The translations under genes were made by a program, and so were the position numbers. Positions 47,370 to 56,855 of a stretch of DNA of 64,000 bases are shown here, one piece after another; the first letter of the stretch is position 1, and each line of letters starts with the position of its first letter. Source of the stretch: Methylocystis echinoides (GTDB lineage Bacteria; Pseudomonadota; Alphaproteobacteria; Rhizobiales; Beijerinckiaceae). A model generated the notes under the pieces. It saw only the letters and a program-made list of their open reading frames with translations, was not told the origin of the DNA and did no database searches. The stretch is taken from the NCBI RefSeq assembly GCF_027923385.1, contig NZ_BSEC01000001.1, positions 558,001-622,000 on the forward strand. The letters are read 5' to 3'.

Positions 47370-48557
47370 TTGAAATCGTCGCGCTTCACACTTCTGCACT
47401 GCACCGTGCTCGTCGCGGCCCTCGCTTCGCTCGCCGGCTGCGGCCTCACGCCGGGCAGCGGACCTTCGCGCGGCGCGATTCTGGAAAGCGCCCTCGGCTG
47501 GCCCAATGAGGAAGCGGCGCCCGCCTTCGCGCTCATCGAGATCGACGATCAGACCCTCGACACGCTGGCCCGCCGCAAGCCGCCGACGTTGCGCGGCTTC
47601 TTCGGCGATCGTCGTCCCTCGGCGACGCCGACGATCGGCGTCGGCGACAGCTTGCAGATCACCGTCTGGGAGGCGGCGTCGGGCGGTCTCTTCTCGGCGG
47701 GCGACGGCGGCAATGTGACGCCCGGCGCGAGAGCCGCCCCCATTCCCGAACAGACCGTCGGTCGCGACGGCGCCATCACCATGCCTTACGCCGGCCGCAT
47801 CCGGGCGGCGGGCCGCACGCCGCAGCAGGTCGAGGCCGCCATCGTCGAAAAATTGCAGGGCAAGGCCGTCGAGCCGCAGGCGCTGGTGAATGTCTCGCGC
47901 AACGTCAGCAATGCGGCGACGGTGACGGGCGAAGTCGCCAATGGCGCCCGCGTCCCGCTCAGCCCCCGCGGCGACCGCATTCTCGACGTGATCGCGGCGG
48001 CGGGCGGCTATCGTTCGCCCGTGCACGAGACCTTCATCAGCCTGACCCGGGGCCGCCGCACGGCGCGCGCGCCACTACAGGCGCTGCTCGCCAATCCGGC
48101 GGAGAATGTCTATGTCCGCGCCGGCGACACGCTCACCGTCGAAAGCCGGCCGCAGACGTTTACGGTCGCCGGCGCGACGGGCTCCAACGCGGTCATTCCC
48201 TTCGACGCGCGCGGCGTGGCGCTGGACGAGGCGCTCGGCAAGGCTGGCGGTCTCAACGACAGCCGCGCAGACGCCGATGGCCTCTTCATCCTGCGCTACG
48301 AACCTGCCGAGATCGTCAGCGAATTCCCCAATGCGCCGCGCGCGCTGCTCTCCGAGCCGCAGGTCCCGGTGGCCTATCATCTCAACATGAAGGATCCGGA
48401 GGCGTTCTTCGCGGCGCGGCGATTCGCCATGCGCGACAAGGACATCATCTACGTCTCCAACGCGCCGCTCGCCGAAATCGGCAAGGTGTTGCAGCTCATC
48501 CAGATGGTTTCCCAGCCCGCCGTGCAGGGTTACGCCGTGAGCCGGATCGGGAATTGA
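47370..48557 (+). CDS. Polysaccharide export lipoprotein (Wza/GumB-like)
   Basis: 395 residues. Lipobox LASLAGC. A Poly_export domain (IGVGDSLQITVWEAASGG, then TVGRDGAITMPYAGRIRAAG and RTPQQVEAAIVEKL) is followed by SLBB-type regions. It should form the outer-membrane channel of an exopolysaccharide system. No Wzc-type copolymerase or polymerase lies in the window. It stands between the two CDP-alcohol phosphotransferase homologues. Confidence 0.93.
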   Translation: MKSSRFTLLHCTVLVAALASLAGCGLTPGSGPSRGAILESALGWPNEEAAPAFALIEIDDQTLDTLARRKPPTLRGFFGDRRPSATPTIGVGDSLQITVWEAASGGLFSAGDGGNVTPGARAAPIPEQTVGRDGAITMPYAGRIRAAGRTPQQVEAAIVEKLQGKAVEPQALVNVSRNVSNAATVTGEVANGARVPLSPRGDRILDVIAAAGGYRSPVHETFISLTRGRRTARAPLQALLANPAENVYVRAGDTLTVESRPQTFTVAGATGSNAVIPFDARGVALDEALGKAGGLNDSRADADGLFILRYEPAEIVSEFPNAPRALLSEPQVPVAYHLNMKDPEAFFAARRFAMRDKDIIYVSNAPLAEIGKVLQLIQMVSQPAVQGYAVSRIGN

Positions 48558-48664
48558 CCTAGGCGACGAGTAACGCGTGTGACCCTGGCGTTGCATCGAA
48601 TCATGATCCGGTCCGGCTGCAAGCTGTCGGCTGGATCGCCCAAATCCATCGAGGAGGGGCTTCG

Positions 48665-49387
48665 TTGGCCTGTCTGAGAATCAACGACAGTTTCCTCGCC
48701 GGCGCGGAGCGGCGGCTGCTGGCGCGGCTCGTCCGCCGCCTCCCGGCGACCGCGACGCCCGATCTTCTGACGGCCGTCGGCGTCGCCGGGGCCTTTCTCG
48801 TGGCGGTCGGCTTCGTGGCCTGCCGATGGTCCAATTTCGGCCTGATCCTGGTGATCGCCGGACTGTTCCTGAACTGGTTTGGAGATTCGCTCGATGGCAC
48901 GCTCGCGCGCCACCGCCAGATTGAGCGGCCGCATTACGGCTATTTCATCGACCATTCGGCGGATCTGATCGCCCAGACGCTGATCGTCGTCGGGCTCGGC
49001 CTGTCGCCCTTCTTCACCATCCCCTCGGCGCTGATGGTGTTGTCGCTCTATCTGCTGATGAGCTCCTACACCTATCTGCGCGTCGTGACCGAGAGCGTGC
49101 ATCGCCTCTCCTACGGCGGCATGGGCGCGACGGAGTTTCGCATCCTTGTCGGGACATGGTCGCTCGTCGCGGCGGCCTGCGGTCCGCGCGTGGCGGGTGC
49201 GGAATTCTATGGCCTGAACGGGCTGGATCTCGCGATCGGCCTGCTCTCGGCGGCGACCTTCCTCTCCTTCGTTGGCGTGGTGCGCAACGATCTGAGCCGC
49301 CTGCGGCGTCTGGAGCCGATTCGGGAGCCGATCGCGTCGGCCCCGGGGGGCGCTCTTGACGGCAATCTCGGACAGCCGCTCGCGTGA
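48665..49387 (+). CDS. CDP-alcohol phosphatidyltransferase family protein
   Basis: 240 residues, multi-span. The complete catalytic motif is present: D74-x2-D77-G78-x2-A81-R82-x9-G92-x3-D96-x3-D100 (in GDSLDGTLARHRQ and HYGYFIDHSAD). It transfers a phospho-alcohol or phosphatidyl group from a CDP-linked donor. The start is TTG 48665, seven bases after GAGGAGGGG. Substrate unknown; the context suggests an envelope lipid or glycan. Confidence 0.9.
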   Translation: MACLRINDSFLAGAERRLLARLVRRLPATATPDLLTAVGVAGAFLVAVGFVACRWSNFGLILVIAGLFLNWFGDSLDGTLARHRQIERPHYGYFIDHSADLIAQTLIVVGLGLSPFFTIPSALMVLSLYLLMSSYTYLRVVTESVHRLSYGGMGATEFRILVGTWSLVAAACGPRVAGAEFYGLNGLDLAIGLLSAATFLSFVGVVRNDLSRLRRLEPIREPIASAPGGALDGNLGQPLA

Positions 49388-49490
49388 GCGCGTGCGACGC
49401 TTTTTTTACCCTACCGCGCGTCCCGCCGTGGTCGGGAGCACAGCGACGCTCGCAAAGCGCCGCGAGCATATGTAGAATAGCGACAGCAAG

Positions 49491-49519
49491 TTGTGGTGTC
49501 GTCATAGCGCCATTTATAC
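49491..49519 (+). promoter_or_regulatory. Candidate sigma-70-type promoter before hpnA
   Basis: TTGTGG (49491-49496), 17 bases, TTATAC (49514-49519). The start point would fall near 49526, only about six bases before ATG 49532 but about 20 before ATG 49547, which favours the latter start if this promoter is used. Confidence 0.4.
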
Positions 49520-49531
49520 TTCGACAGGGTT

Positions 49532-50542
49532 ATGGCGCTGGAAGATATGAATAAAGACGGTCTTGTTCTGGTAACGGGCGCAAGCGGATTCATCGGCGGC
49601 GCCGTCGCGAAACTTCTGATTTCGAGGGGACATCAGGTTCGGGCGCTGGCCCGGGCGGAGAGCCCGCGCGACAATATCCCGCCCGAATGCGAGATTGCGC
49701 CCGGCGACATCACCGATCGGGAGAGCGTGCGCGACGCGATGGCGGGCGTGCGTTACGTCTTTCATGTCGCGGCGCATTACCGGCTCTGGGCGCCCGACCC
49801 GCGCCCGGTCTTCGAGGTGAATGTGCAGGGGTCCGAAAACGTCATGCGCGAGGCTTTGCGCGCGGGCGTCGAGCGCATCGTCTACACCAGCAGCGTCGCG
49901 ACGCTCGCCGCCGCCAACGGTCATATCTGCACGGAACAAAACAGGCTTGCGCCAGAAAAGGCGATCGGCGCCTACAAGCAGAGCAAGATCGTCGCCGAGC
50001 GTCTGATCGAGGAGATGATCGAAAAGGAAGGGCTCCCGGCCGTGATCGTCTGTCCGGCGGCGCCGCTCGGGCCTGGCGACGTGAAGCCGACCCCCACCGG
50101 CCGGCTTGTGGCCGAGGCGGTTCGCGGCGCCATGCCGGCCTATGTCGAAACTGGTCTCAACATCGTCCATGTCGAGGACGTCGCCGCCGGCCATATTGCG
50201 GCGATGACCCGCGGCGGCGTTGGCGAGCGTTACATCCTCGGCGGCGAGAACTTGACTTTATGCGATCTCCTGACCGAAATTTCCCGCGTCACCGGCCGCG
50301 CGCCGCCGCGGTTCAAACTTCCGGCGGGTCCGCTCATGCCGCTGGCCTATGTCAATGAATGGGGGGCGCGGCTGATGGGCTATGAACCCTTCCTGCATTG
50401 CGACAGCCTGAAGATGTCGCGCACGCGCATGTTCTTCGACGACAGCAAGGCGCGGCGCGAAATCGGCTACGAAACCCGGCCTGCGCGGCTTGCCGTGAAA
50501 GACGCGGTCGAATGGTTCAGGACGGCGCAGAGAAGAGCCTGA
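49532..50542 (+). CDS. hpnA: Hopanoid-associated sugar epimerase HpnA
   Basis: 336 residues of the extended SDR fold: LVTGASGFIGGAVAKLL, the HpnA-type block FHVAAHYRLWAPDPRPVFEVNVQG, active-site YKQSK, and GGENLTLCDLL. HpnA acts in hopanoid side-chain sugar metabolism. Squalene-hopene cyclase and other hpn genes are not in the window. Start 49532 or 49547. The 3' end overlaps the glycosyltransferase by 31 bases. Confidence 0.9.
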   Translation: MALEDMNKDGLVLVTGASGFIGGAVAKLLISRGHQVRALARAESPRDNIPPECEIAPGDITDRESVRDAMAGVRYVFHVAAHYRLWAPDPRPVFEVNVQGSENVMREALRAGVERIVYTSSVATLAAANGHICTEQNRLAPEKAIGAYKQSKIVAERLIEEMIEKEGLPAVIVCPAAPLGPGDVKPTPTGRLVAEAVRGAMPAYVETGLNIVHVEDVAAGHIAAMTRGGVGERYILGGENLTLCDLLTEISRVTGRAPPRFKLPAGPLMPLAYVNEWGARLMGYEPFLHCDSLKMSRTRMFFDDSKARREIGYETRPARLAVKDAVEWFRTAQRRA

Positions 50543-51867
50543 CCGCCGGCGAGCCGCCGATCGTCTATGACGTCACGCGCCTCGTGACCCGGGCGCTCAA
50601 TGCGGCGCCCAATGGCATCGACCGGGTCGATTTCCTCCTCGCGCGGCATTTTCTCGAAAAGGGCGCGACGCCGCTTGCCTGCACGGCGCTCGGGCCGCGT
50701 CTCGGCGACGCCGACAGGGCGCTCGCCACGCTCGGCGCCATCGAGTCCTGCTGGCGCGAGACGGCCGACGCCGAGTCAGACGCGGCGTATCGCTTCGTCG
50801 TCGACGCGCTGCGGGGGCGGGCCGACGCGCCAGCGCAAGCGCGCATCACCTCCGAGTCGCTGGTTGCGCGCGTCCTGCGCAATGGCGGCGCGCTGCGCGA
50901 CTGGGGCCTGCGTCTCGGGCGTCCGCCCCGGATGGCGCCGCCCGGCGCGGTCTATGTGAACGCGACGCAATTTCTGCTCGACCGGCCCTGGCATGTGCGA
51001 TGGCTCGCCGCGCGGCCAGATGTGAAGACGGTCGCCTTCGTTCATGATCTGCTGCCGATCGACCACCCCGAATTCTTCCGTCCCGGCGAGGCCGCGCTGC
51101 ATCCGCGCCGCCACCGCAACATCTGCCGGCTCGCCTCGGGCGTCGTCGTCGCCTCGCGCGCGGTCGCGCGGCGTTTCGAGGATTTCGCCAAGGAGAACGG
51201 CCGCGAACGCCTGCCGATCTGCGTGGCGCCGCTGCCCGTCGCGCCGGTCTTTGCGCAGGCCGCGACGGCGCCGGACGAACTGGCGGGCGTCGCTTATTTC
51301 GTGGCCTGCGGCACCATCGAACCGCGCAAGAATCATCTGCTGCTGCTCAATGTTTGGCGTGAGCTCGCCGCGCGCGGCGACGCGCCGAAGCTCGTCATCA
51401 TCGGCAAGCGCGGCTGGCTCAATGAGAATGTCGTCGACATGCTGCAACGCTGTCCGCGCCTGCGCGCGCATGTCATCGAGGCGTCCGGCCTGTCGACGCC
51501 CGGCCTGCGGCGTCTGATGGCGGGCGCGCGCGCCCTGCTCATGCCCTCCTTTGGCGAAGGCTTCGGCCTTCCCGTCGCTGAAGCGCTGGCGGCGGGGACG
51601 CCGGTCGTCGCCTCCGATCTCGAGGTTTTCCGAGAGATCGCGGGGGCGGGTCCGGCGTATCTGCATCCGCTGGATGGGCCCGGCTGGATGCAGGCGGTTC
51701 AGGATTTCGCCGCGCCAGGCTCGCCGCGCCGCGCGGCGGCGCTGGCGCGAATGGCGGGCGGCGGGTTCGTCGCGTCGCCGGTGATGTTCCTGAAGACGGT
51801 CGACGCTTTTATTGAAGAACGCGCGTCCGTGCGAGACGAATCGCAACGACGCGATCAGGGCCCGTGA
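50512..51867 (+). CDS. Glycosyltransferase, GT4-like
   Basis: About 451 residues. The C-terminal GT-B domain has FVACGTIEPRKNHLLLLNVW, GLSTPGLRRLMAGARALLMPSFGEGFGLPVAEALAAGTPVVASDL, the donor-binding E-x7-E region. The N-domain has FVHDLLPIDHPEFF. It probably adds a sugar in the local glycan or hopanoid pathway. ATG 50512 lies inside the end of hpnA; strong coupling is likely. Confidence 0.9.
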   Translation: MVQDGAEKSLTAGEPPIVYDVTRLVTRALNAAPNGIDRVDFLLARHFLEKGATPLACTALGPRLGDADRALATLGAIESCWRETADAESDAAYRFVVDALRGRADAPAQARITSESLVARVLRNGGALRDWGLRLGRPPRMAPPGAVYVNATQFLLDRPWHVRWLAARPDVKTVAFVHDLLPIDHPEFFRPGEAALHPRRHRNICRLASGVVVASRAVARRFEDFAKENGRERLPICVAPLPVAPVFAQAATAPDELAGVAYFVACGTIEPRKNHLLLLNVWRELAARGDAPKLVIIGKRGWLNENVVDMLQRCPRLRAHVIEASGLSTPGLRRLMAGARALLMPSFGEGFGLPVAEALAAGTPVVASDLEVFREIAGAGPAYLHPLDGPGWMQAVQDFAAPGSPRRAAALARMAGGGFVASPVMFLKTVDAFIEERASVRDESQRRDQGP

Positions 51868-51901
51868 TCTGCGCCTGCCGCGCCATGACGCGGGCCGCGG
51901 C

Positions 51902-52942
51902 TCAATAGCCGGTCATCTCCAGATAGCCCTCGCCGCGTTGCGAGCCCGAGAGCGAAATCGGCCCCTCCCAGTAGGAGAAATTGGCGCCCATCCAGCTTTT
52001 TGGATTGAGCGGCGTCGTCTCCACGTCGAGGCCCGCGCCTTTCACCTTCACGCGCCAGCGCGTCGGCAGGCTCTTGTCGCCGATGGCTGTCCACGCGAGG
52101 GGCTCCAGCACAATGTCGTCGGCGTCGAGCAGGCGCGTCGCGCCGTCCGGCGAAATCCAGTTGCCCGAGAGATAGTCGCGCCGCCCGCGAAAGCGAAACA
52201 GCATCAGCTCGTCGCCGCTGGCGAGATGCAGCGAGAACCAGTCCCAGCCTTTCTGGTCCGGGGCCAGCGACTGGCTGCTCCATTCGCGGTCCATCCAGGC
52301 GCGGCCCGATACCGTCGTTTCATGGCCGTCGAGAGAGAGCGTTCCATCGACGGTGAAAAAGGGCTGGCTGTAATAGTGCGAAGACTGCCCCTCCTGTGAT
52401 TTCTGGCTGAAGCCCCTGTCGCCCTGAAGCACGAAGGGGCCGCCCCGCGTCAGCGTCAGCACATAGGAAAAACGCGGGCCGTGCGCGGTCACGCGCGCCT
52501 TCGTGAAGGCGTCGTCCTGCGCCGCGAAGCGCCAGTCGTCGATGGAGGCGTTAAAGGGCGCCGCCGCCACATCCGCCTGACCGACGCCGGCGCGCGCTGT
52601 CGTTTCGGCGAAGACATGGGTCGTCGCGCTTGTCGCGGCGGCGTGGGCCATGAAGACGTTGCGGTCATCCCAGCCCGTCCCGCCGCCGGCTTCGAGCGCA
52701 TGGCGGAACAGCGTCCACTGAACGCCATAGGTGGCGCCATCGGCGCCGTGAAGATTGGCGGTGAGATACCACCATTCGGTGCGGAAGGCGGGGTGCGGGC
52801 CATGGTCCTGCGGGAAGACGATGGCGGTTCCGCGCCTCGGCGTCGCGAAGCCCGGCGCGGGCGCGCCCATGCCGGCGTAGCCCTGCGCATGGGCGCCGAG
52901 GGGCAGGAGCAGGGCGAAGAGGGCGGCCTGCTTACCTTTCAT
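51902..52942 (-). CDS. AttH-like lipocalin/CrtC-type secreted protein
   Basis: 346 residues with a signal peptide (AALFALLLPLGAHAQG). FPQDHGPHPAFRTEWWYLTANL, RPSF/YSQPFFTVDGTLSLDG and RAWMDREWSSQSLAPDQKGWDWFSLHL match the AttH/hydroxyneurosporene-synthase-like beta-barrel domain. It is encoded with an FtsX-like permease and LolD-like ATPase, the AttEFGH arrangement. It overlaps the permease gene by 11 bases. Confidence 0.88.
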   Translation of the reverse strand: MKGKQAALFALLLPLGAHAQGYAGMGAPAPGFATPRRGTAIVFPQDHGPHPAFRTEWWYLTANLHGADGATYGVQWTLFRHALEAGGGTGWDDRNVFMAHAAATSATTHVFAETTARAGVGQADVAAAPFNASIDDWRFAAQDDAFTKARVTAHGPRFSYVLTLTRGGPFVLQGDRGFSQKSQEGQSSHYYSQPFFTVDGTLSLDGHETTVSGRAWMDREWSSQSLAPDQKGWDWFSLHLASGDELMLFRFRGRRDYLSGNWISPDGATRLLDADDIVLEPLAWTAIGDKSLPTRWRVKVKGAGLDVETTPLNPKSWMGANFSYWEGPISLSGSQRGEGYLEMTGY

Positions 52943-55397
52943 TGGCGAAGACCTTCAGCAGATCGACCGGCGCGCTGCGCGCGAGCCGTATCGCGGGAGC
53001 CAGCGCCGCGACGAGCGCCGTGATGAGCGCCACCATGACGACCTGCGCCCATTGCGCCGGAAACACATGCAGCGGCAGGCGCCAGCCGAAGGCGGCGACA
53101 TTGACGATCTCGACCAGCGCCCATGTCATGAACAGGCCAAGCGGAATGGCGAGCAGCGCGGCGGCGCAGGAAAACAGCAGGATGCGCAACAGCTCCAGCC
53201 CCGCGAGGCGCCGGCGCGTGACGCCAATCGCCCAGACCGGCGCGATATGGGCGATGCGCAGATTGCTGAGCGTCAGCAGGCTCGCGAAAAGCGCGATGGC
53301 CGCAACGATGAGGGTGAGCGTGTTGAGCGCCGCCGTCACCGTGAAGGTGCGCTCGAAAATGCTGGTCGAAATTCTGTGTATCTCGGCGTTGTCGATCAGC
53401 CGCGCGAGCTTTCCGCCAAAGCGCGCGCGCATGTCCGCCATCACCTGCGGGACATCGGCGGGCGCGACGCGCAAGGAATAATGCACGCCGGAGGCGTCGG
53501 AAAAATGCGCCGCCAGCCGGTCGTGATCCACGCGAAGCTGTCCGCGCGGATTGCCGTAATCGGGAAAGATTCCCACGATCGTCGCACGCCACGTGTCGGT
53601 CGGGGTCGGGATGTCGAGCGTCGCACCAAGGCCAACGCCAAGACGTCGCGCGAGTTGTTCGCTCGCCAGCACGGCGTCGGTGTCGTGCAGTTTGCGCCAA
53701 TTGTCCGGCGCGGCCTTGAGCAGCGAGAAATGCGCCGAGTAGGTCTCATGCGGCGCCATGCCGATGATTTCGACAGGCCAGTCGGCAAGACGCGTCCGCG
53801 TGCGCCAGACCGGAAGGATCGCGCTGATCTCCGGGCGCGTCCGCGCCCAAGCGACGATGTCCCCTGCATCGGCGGGAGTCGCCGCCTCATAGTAGATTTC
53901 CGCGACCAGCCGCGTGTCGAGCCAGCCGGTGAAGGTCTCGCGAAACCCCTCCACCATGCCGCCGACGCCGATATTGGTCGCAAGCGCCAGCAGCAACGCC
54001 TTGAGGGCGAGGGAAAGCCCGGCGATTTCCTGCCGTCCGTCGGCGAAAAACCAGCGCGCAAGCGGGCGCTCGGCGAGACGCTCGCCGAGCCGCAACAGCG
54101 CCGCCAGCGCGAGCGGGAGGAAGAGCGCGGCGCCGAGCAGGACGAAGGCGATCACCATGAAGCCCATGACGAGGCCGGTCGCGAAGCGGTAGGCGATCGC
54201 CGCGCCGATGAGCGCGAGAACCGCGAAGGCCGCCTGCCGCCACAGATAGCGCCGATGCGCCTCGCGCCAGGCGATGGGCCGCGCGACCGAGAGAACGGGC
54301 AGGCGCAAGGTTTTCAGCAAGCCGGCGCCCGCCGCGAGCAGGGCGCCGCCGCCCGCCATGGCGAGGCCCGACAGCCACCAGCGCGCGTCGAGCGAGAGGC
54401 GGCCGGAAAGTTCCGCGCCATAGAGACCTTCGAGACTCGCGGCGACGTCCGGCAACAGCGCGGCGGCGATGACGTAGCCGCCGACGACGCCAAGGCCGCC
54501 CGCGACAAGCGTGAAGAGCAGCAGTTCGAGAAACAGCGCCGCCGCCAGGGCCTGCGCCGGAACGCCGAGCGCGCGCAGCGTCCGCACCATGGGCAGGCGC
54601 TGCTCGAAAGCGAGGCCGAAGGAGGCGCTGACGATGAAGAAGCCGACGAGAAAGGCCAGAAGGCCAAAGGCGGTGAGATTGAGATGGAAGCTGTCGGTGA
54701 GGCGCGAGAGATCGTTTTCGTCGTCGGGCTCGACGAGGCGCAGCGCGTCGCCGGCGATATCCGCGAGGCGGGCGGCGTCGAGAGGCGTTTCCGTCGATAC
54801 GAGCAGCCGCGACAGGCGCAGCGGCTTATCGAGCGCCTTCTGTGCGACGCCGATGTCGACGACGATCGTTCCCGGCGGCGCTGCGTCGATGGCGTAAAGC
54901 GGCGGCAGCAGGAAGCCGCGCTCGGTGGCGATCCGCGCGCCTTCGGAAAGATGCAGGTCGCGCAGCGTCTCGGGCGCCGCGAAACTGCGGCCCTCGCCGG
55001 AGAGGATATGGGTCGCCTCATCGTTCTCACGCAAGGAGGCCAGCGGCGTCGTGCGGGGCAGGGTGACGGGCTCGAGACCGATCAGGCGCAGGTTTTTCTC
55101 GCCGATCCGCGCCGCGCCTTCGAGGGCTGGCGAGACTTTCACCCCCGCGCGGCGCAGGCGCGCGAAGAGCGCCTGATCGAAGAGCCCCCCGCGCGCGGCG
55201 ACGAGATTTTGCGTTTCCCCACCAGAGAAGACGCGTGCGGCGCTGTCATAGCTCTTGCGCGCCTGCGCATTGAGCGCCTGCACGCCGCTCCATAAAGCGG
55301 TGGCGATGGCGAGGCCAAGGACGAGCGTCGCCAGATTCGCCTTGTGACGGCGCCAGTGGCTGATGAGCGCGAGAAGGGTGAAGAGCGTCTCTCTCAT
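52932..55397 (-). CDS. FtsX-like ABC permease (AttFG-like)
   Basis: 821 residues with about ten spans in two FtsX-type halves, each with a large periplasmic domain (e.g. the halves ending VGFFIVSASFGLAFEQRLPMVRTLRALG and LTLSNLRIAHIAPVWAIGVTRRRL). In the original AttEFGH system, two permease genes (AttF and AttG) carry this; here one long protein does. It probably exports or extracts a lipid-like substrate. Confidence 0.9.
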   Translation of the reverse strand: MRETLFTLLALISHWRRHKANLATLVLGLAIATALWSGVQALNAQARKSYDSAARVFSGGETQNLVAARGGLFDQALFARLRRAGVKVSPALEGAARIGEKNLRLIGLEPVTLPRTTPLASLRENDEATHILSGEGRSFAAPETLRDLHLSEGARIATERGFLLPPLYAIDAAPPGTIVVDIGVAQKALDKPLRLSRLLVSTETPLDAARLADIAGDALRLVEPDDENDLSRLTDSFHLNLTAFGLLAFLVGFFIVSASFGLAFEQRLPMVRTLRALGVPAQALAAALFLELLLFTLVAGGLGVVGGYVIAAALLPDVAASLEGLYGAELSGRLSLDARWWLSGLAMAGGGALLAAGAGLLKTLRLPVLSVARPIAWREAHRRYLWRQAAFAVLALIGAAIAYRFATGLVMGFMVIAFVLLGAALFLPLALAALLRLGERLAERPLARWFFADGRQEIAGLSLALKALLLALATNIGVGGMVEGFRETFTGWLDTRLVAEIYYEAATPADAGDIVAWARTRPEISAILPVWRTRTRLADWPVEIIGMAPHETYSAHFSLLKAAPDNWRKLHDTDAVLASEQLARRLGVGLGATLDIPTPTDTWRATIVGIFPDYGNPRGQLRVDHDRLAAHFSDASGVHYSLRVAPADVPQVMADMRARFGGKLARLIDNAEIHRISTSIFERTFTVTAALNTLTLIVAAIALFASLLTLSNLRIAHIAPVWAIGVTRRRLAGLELLRILLFSCAAALLAIPLGLFMTWALVEIVNVAAFGWRLPLHVFPAQWAQVVMVALITALVAALAPAIRLARSAPVDLLKVFANER

Positions 55398-56125
55398 GAG
55401 TCCGCGAGCGTCCCCGCTTCGAGAACCGCGCGCCTCGACAGTCGCGCCGCGAGTCGCGCGCTATGCGTGACCATGAGGAAGCCGCAACCGGTCTCGGCGA
55501 CGAGATCGAGCGTCAGCGCCAGCACGGCGTCGCCGGTCGCTTCGTCCAGATTGCCGGTGGGTTCGTCGGCGAGCAGCAGCCGCGGGCGCGCGGCGAGCGC
55601 GCGGCCAACGGCGACGCGCTGCTGCTGGCCGCCCGAAAGCTGCTCGGGATAGCGGGAAAGCAGCGGCGTCAGGCCGAGACGTTCGGTGAGCCGCATCTGC
55701 CAATCCGCGTCGTAGCGGCCGGCGAGCCGCGCCTGAAAGGCGAGGTTTTCGGCGACGGTGAGGCTCGCGATCAGATTGAACTGCTGGAAGACCACGCCCA
55801 CGGTTTCGCGCCGCAGCGCCGCCCGCGCGTTTTCCCGCAGGCGCGCGGTCTCGACGCCGTCGATGAAAATCTCGCCGCTGTCGGCGTGGTCGAGCGCGCC
55901 GATCAGATGCAGCAGCGTGCTCTTGCCGCTGCCCGACTCGCCCATGAGCGCCAGCGTCTCGCGCGCCGCGAGCGACAGATTCACGTCCTTGAGAACAGGA
56001 AGCGGCCCCTGCGGCGTCGCATAGGATTTTTGCAGATTGACCACGCGCAGCAGCAGGGCGGCAGGCGCGTCAGAGGCGCGCGCGAGGCTGACGGTAGGGG
56101 CGTTCACACTCGGACCTTTTGACAT
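55394..56125 (-). CDS. LolD/MacB-like ABC ATP-binding protein (AttE-like)
   Basis: About 243 residues: Walker A GESGSGKSTLLHLIG, Q-loop VFQQFNL, signature LSGGQQQRVAVGRALA, Walker B LLLADEPTGNLD. The PTGNLD form is typical of the FtsE/LolD/MacB class that pairs with FtsX-like permeases. ATG 56125 gives MSKGPSV; an upstream in-frame start at 56152 is less likely. It overlaps the permease by four bases. Confidence 0.93.
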   Translation of the reverse strand: MSKGPSVNAPTVSLARASDAPAALLLRVVNLQKSYATPQGPLPVLKDVNLSLAARETLALMGESGSGKSTLLHLIGALDHADSGEIFIDGVETARLRENARAALRRETVGVVFQQFNLIASLTVAENLAFQARLAGRYDADWQMRLTERLGLTPLLSRYPEQLSGGQQQRVAVGRALAARPRLLLADEPTGNLDEATGDAVLALTLDLVAETGCGFLMVTHSARLAARLSRRAVLEAGTLADS

Positions 56126-56219
56126 ATGACAATTGCGCGGGTGATCGCACATTGGTCATATAGGCGAAAGCCTGTCATCCCGCCCGTTCTGTTTGCGACA
56201 ATCTGCGTCGCAATTCTTC

Positions 56220-56699
56220 TCAGGCGGCGGCGCCCTCGGCCAGCGACGCGATCACCGGCCAGCCGACCGAGCCGGCGGGATCAACGCGCGCCAGAATGCC
56301 GAGCAGCGTATCCGCCGCGGCGCGCTCGCCGCGCTTGAGCTCGATGAAGCTCAGCGCCTTCAGGGTGAACAGCGCGAAACGGGCGGCGCCGTCGGCGTTG
56401 GACTGGCCCTTCGGCCAGTTCTCCGGATCGGCGGGCCAGCCGGCCTGACGCGCCGCCTCGCGCAGCCCGTCGAGCGCCGCTTCCCGCGCGACATCCAGAT
56501 TTCCCATGTATGTGTGGATCTTGTAGAGGCACAAATAGGCCGCCAGCGCCTCGGGCGCGAGGTCGAGCGCCTGTCGAAACAGACGGTCGGCGCGCAGCCT
56601 GTCGCTGCGATAGGCCACGACGCCCTGTTGCAGCAATGTGTCGACCGGCCCGGGCAGGGTTCCGAAATCGACGCCTTCCGCTTCTCTGAAAATATCCAT
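56220..56699 (-). CDS. TPR-like protein
   Basis: 159 residues, helical, with tetratricopeptide-like repeats (GVVAYRSDRLRADRLFRQALDLAPEALAAYLCLYKIHTYMGNLDVAREAAL, then FTLKALSFIELKRGERAAAD). No signal or span. Its partner is not evident. Probably not cotranscribed with the Att genes, which start 95 bases away. Confidence 0.75.
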   Translation of the reverse strand: MDIFREAEGVDFGTLPGPVDTLLQQGVVAYRSDRLRADRLFRQALDLAPEALAAYLCLYKIHTYMGNLDVAREAALDGLREAARQAGWPADPENWPKGQSNADGAARFALFTLKALSFIELKRGERAAADTLLGILARVDPAGSVGWPVIASLAEGAAA

Positions 56700-56855
56700 G
56701 TCGCAATCCGCTCGAAGCCGTCTCCCGCACCGACGTCACGCAAAGCCGGCGCCAGATGGCTGGCGTGAGGCTGAAGGCGCCAGCTTCGCCGCGACCCTTG
56801 CCCTTGCATGCGGCGCAACCCATTTTTGACTTTCGACAATCACGCATAGAGCCGA

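Noticed and set aside
53052..55295. A 747-residue open frame opposite the FtsX-like permease
   Set aside because: Antisense shadow of a clear membrane protein; composition is Arg/Gln-rich and no motif is seen.
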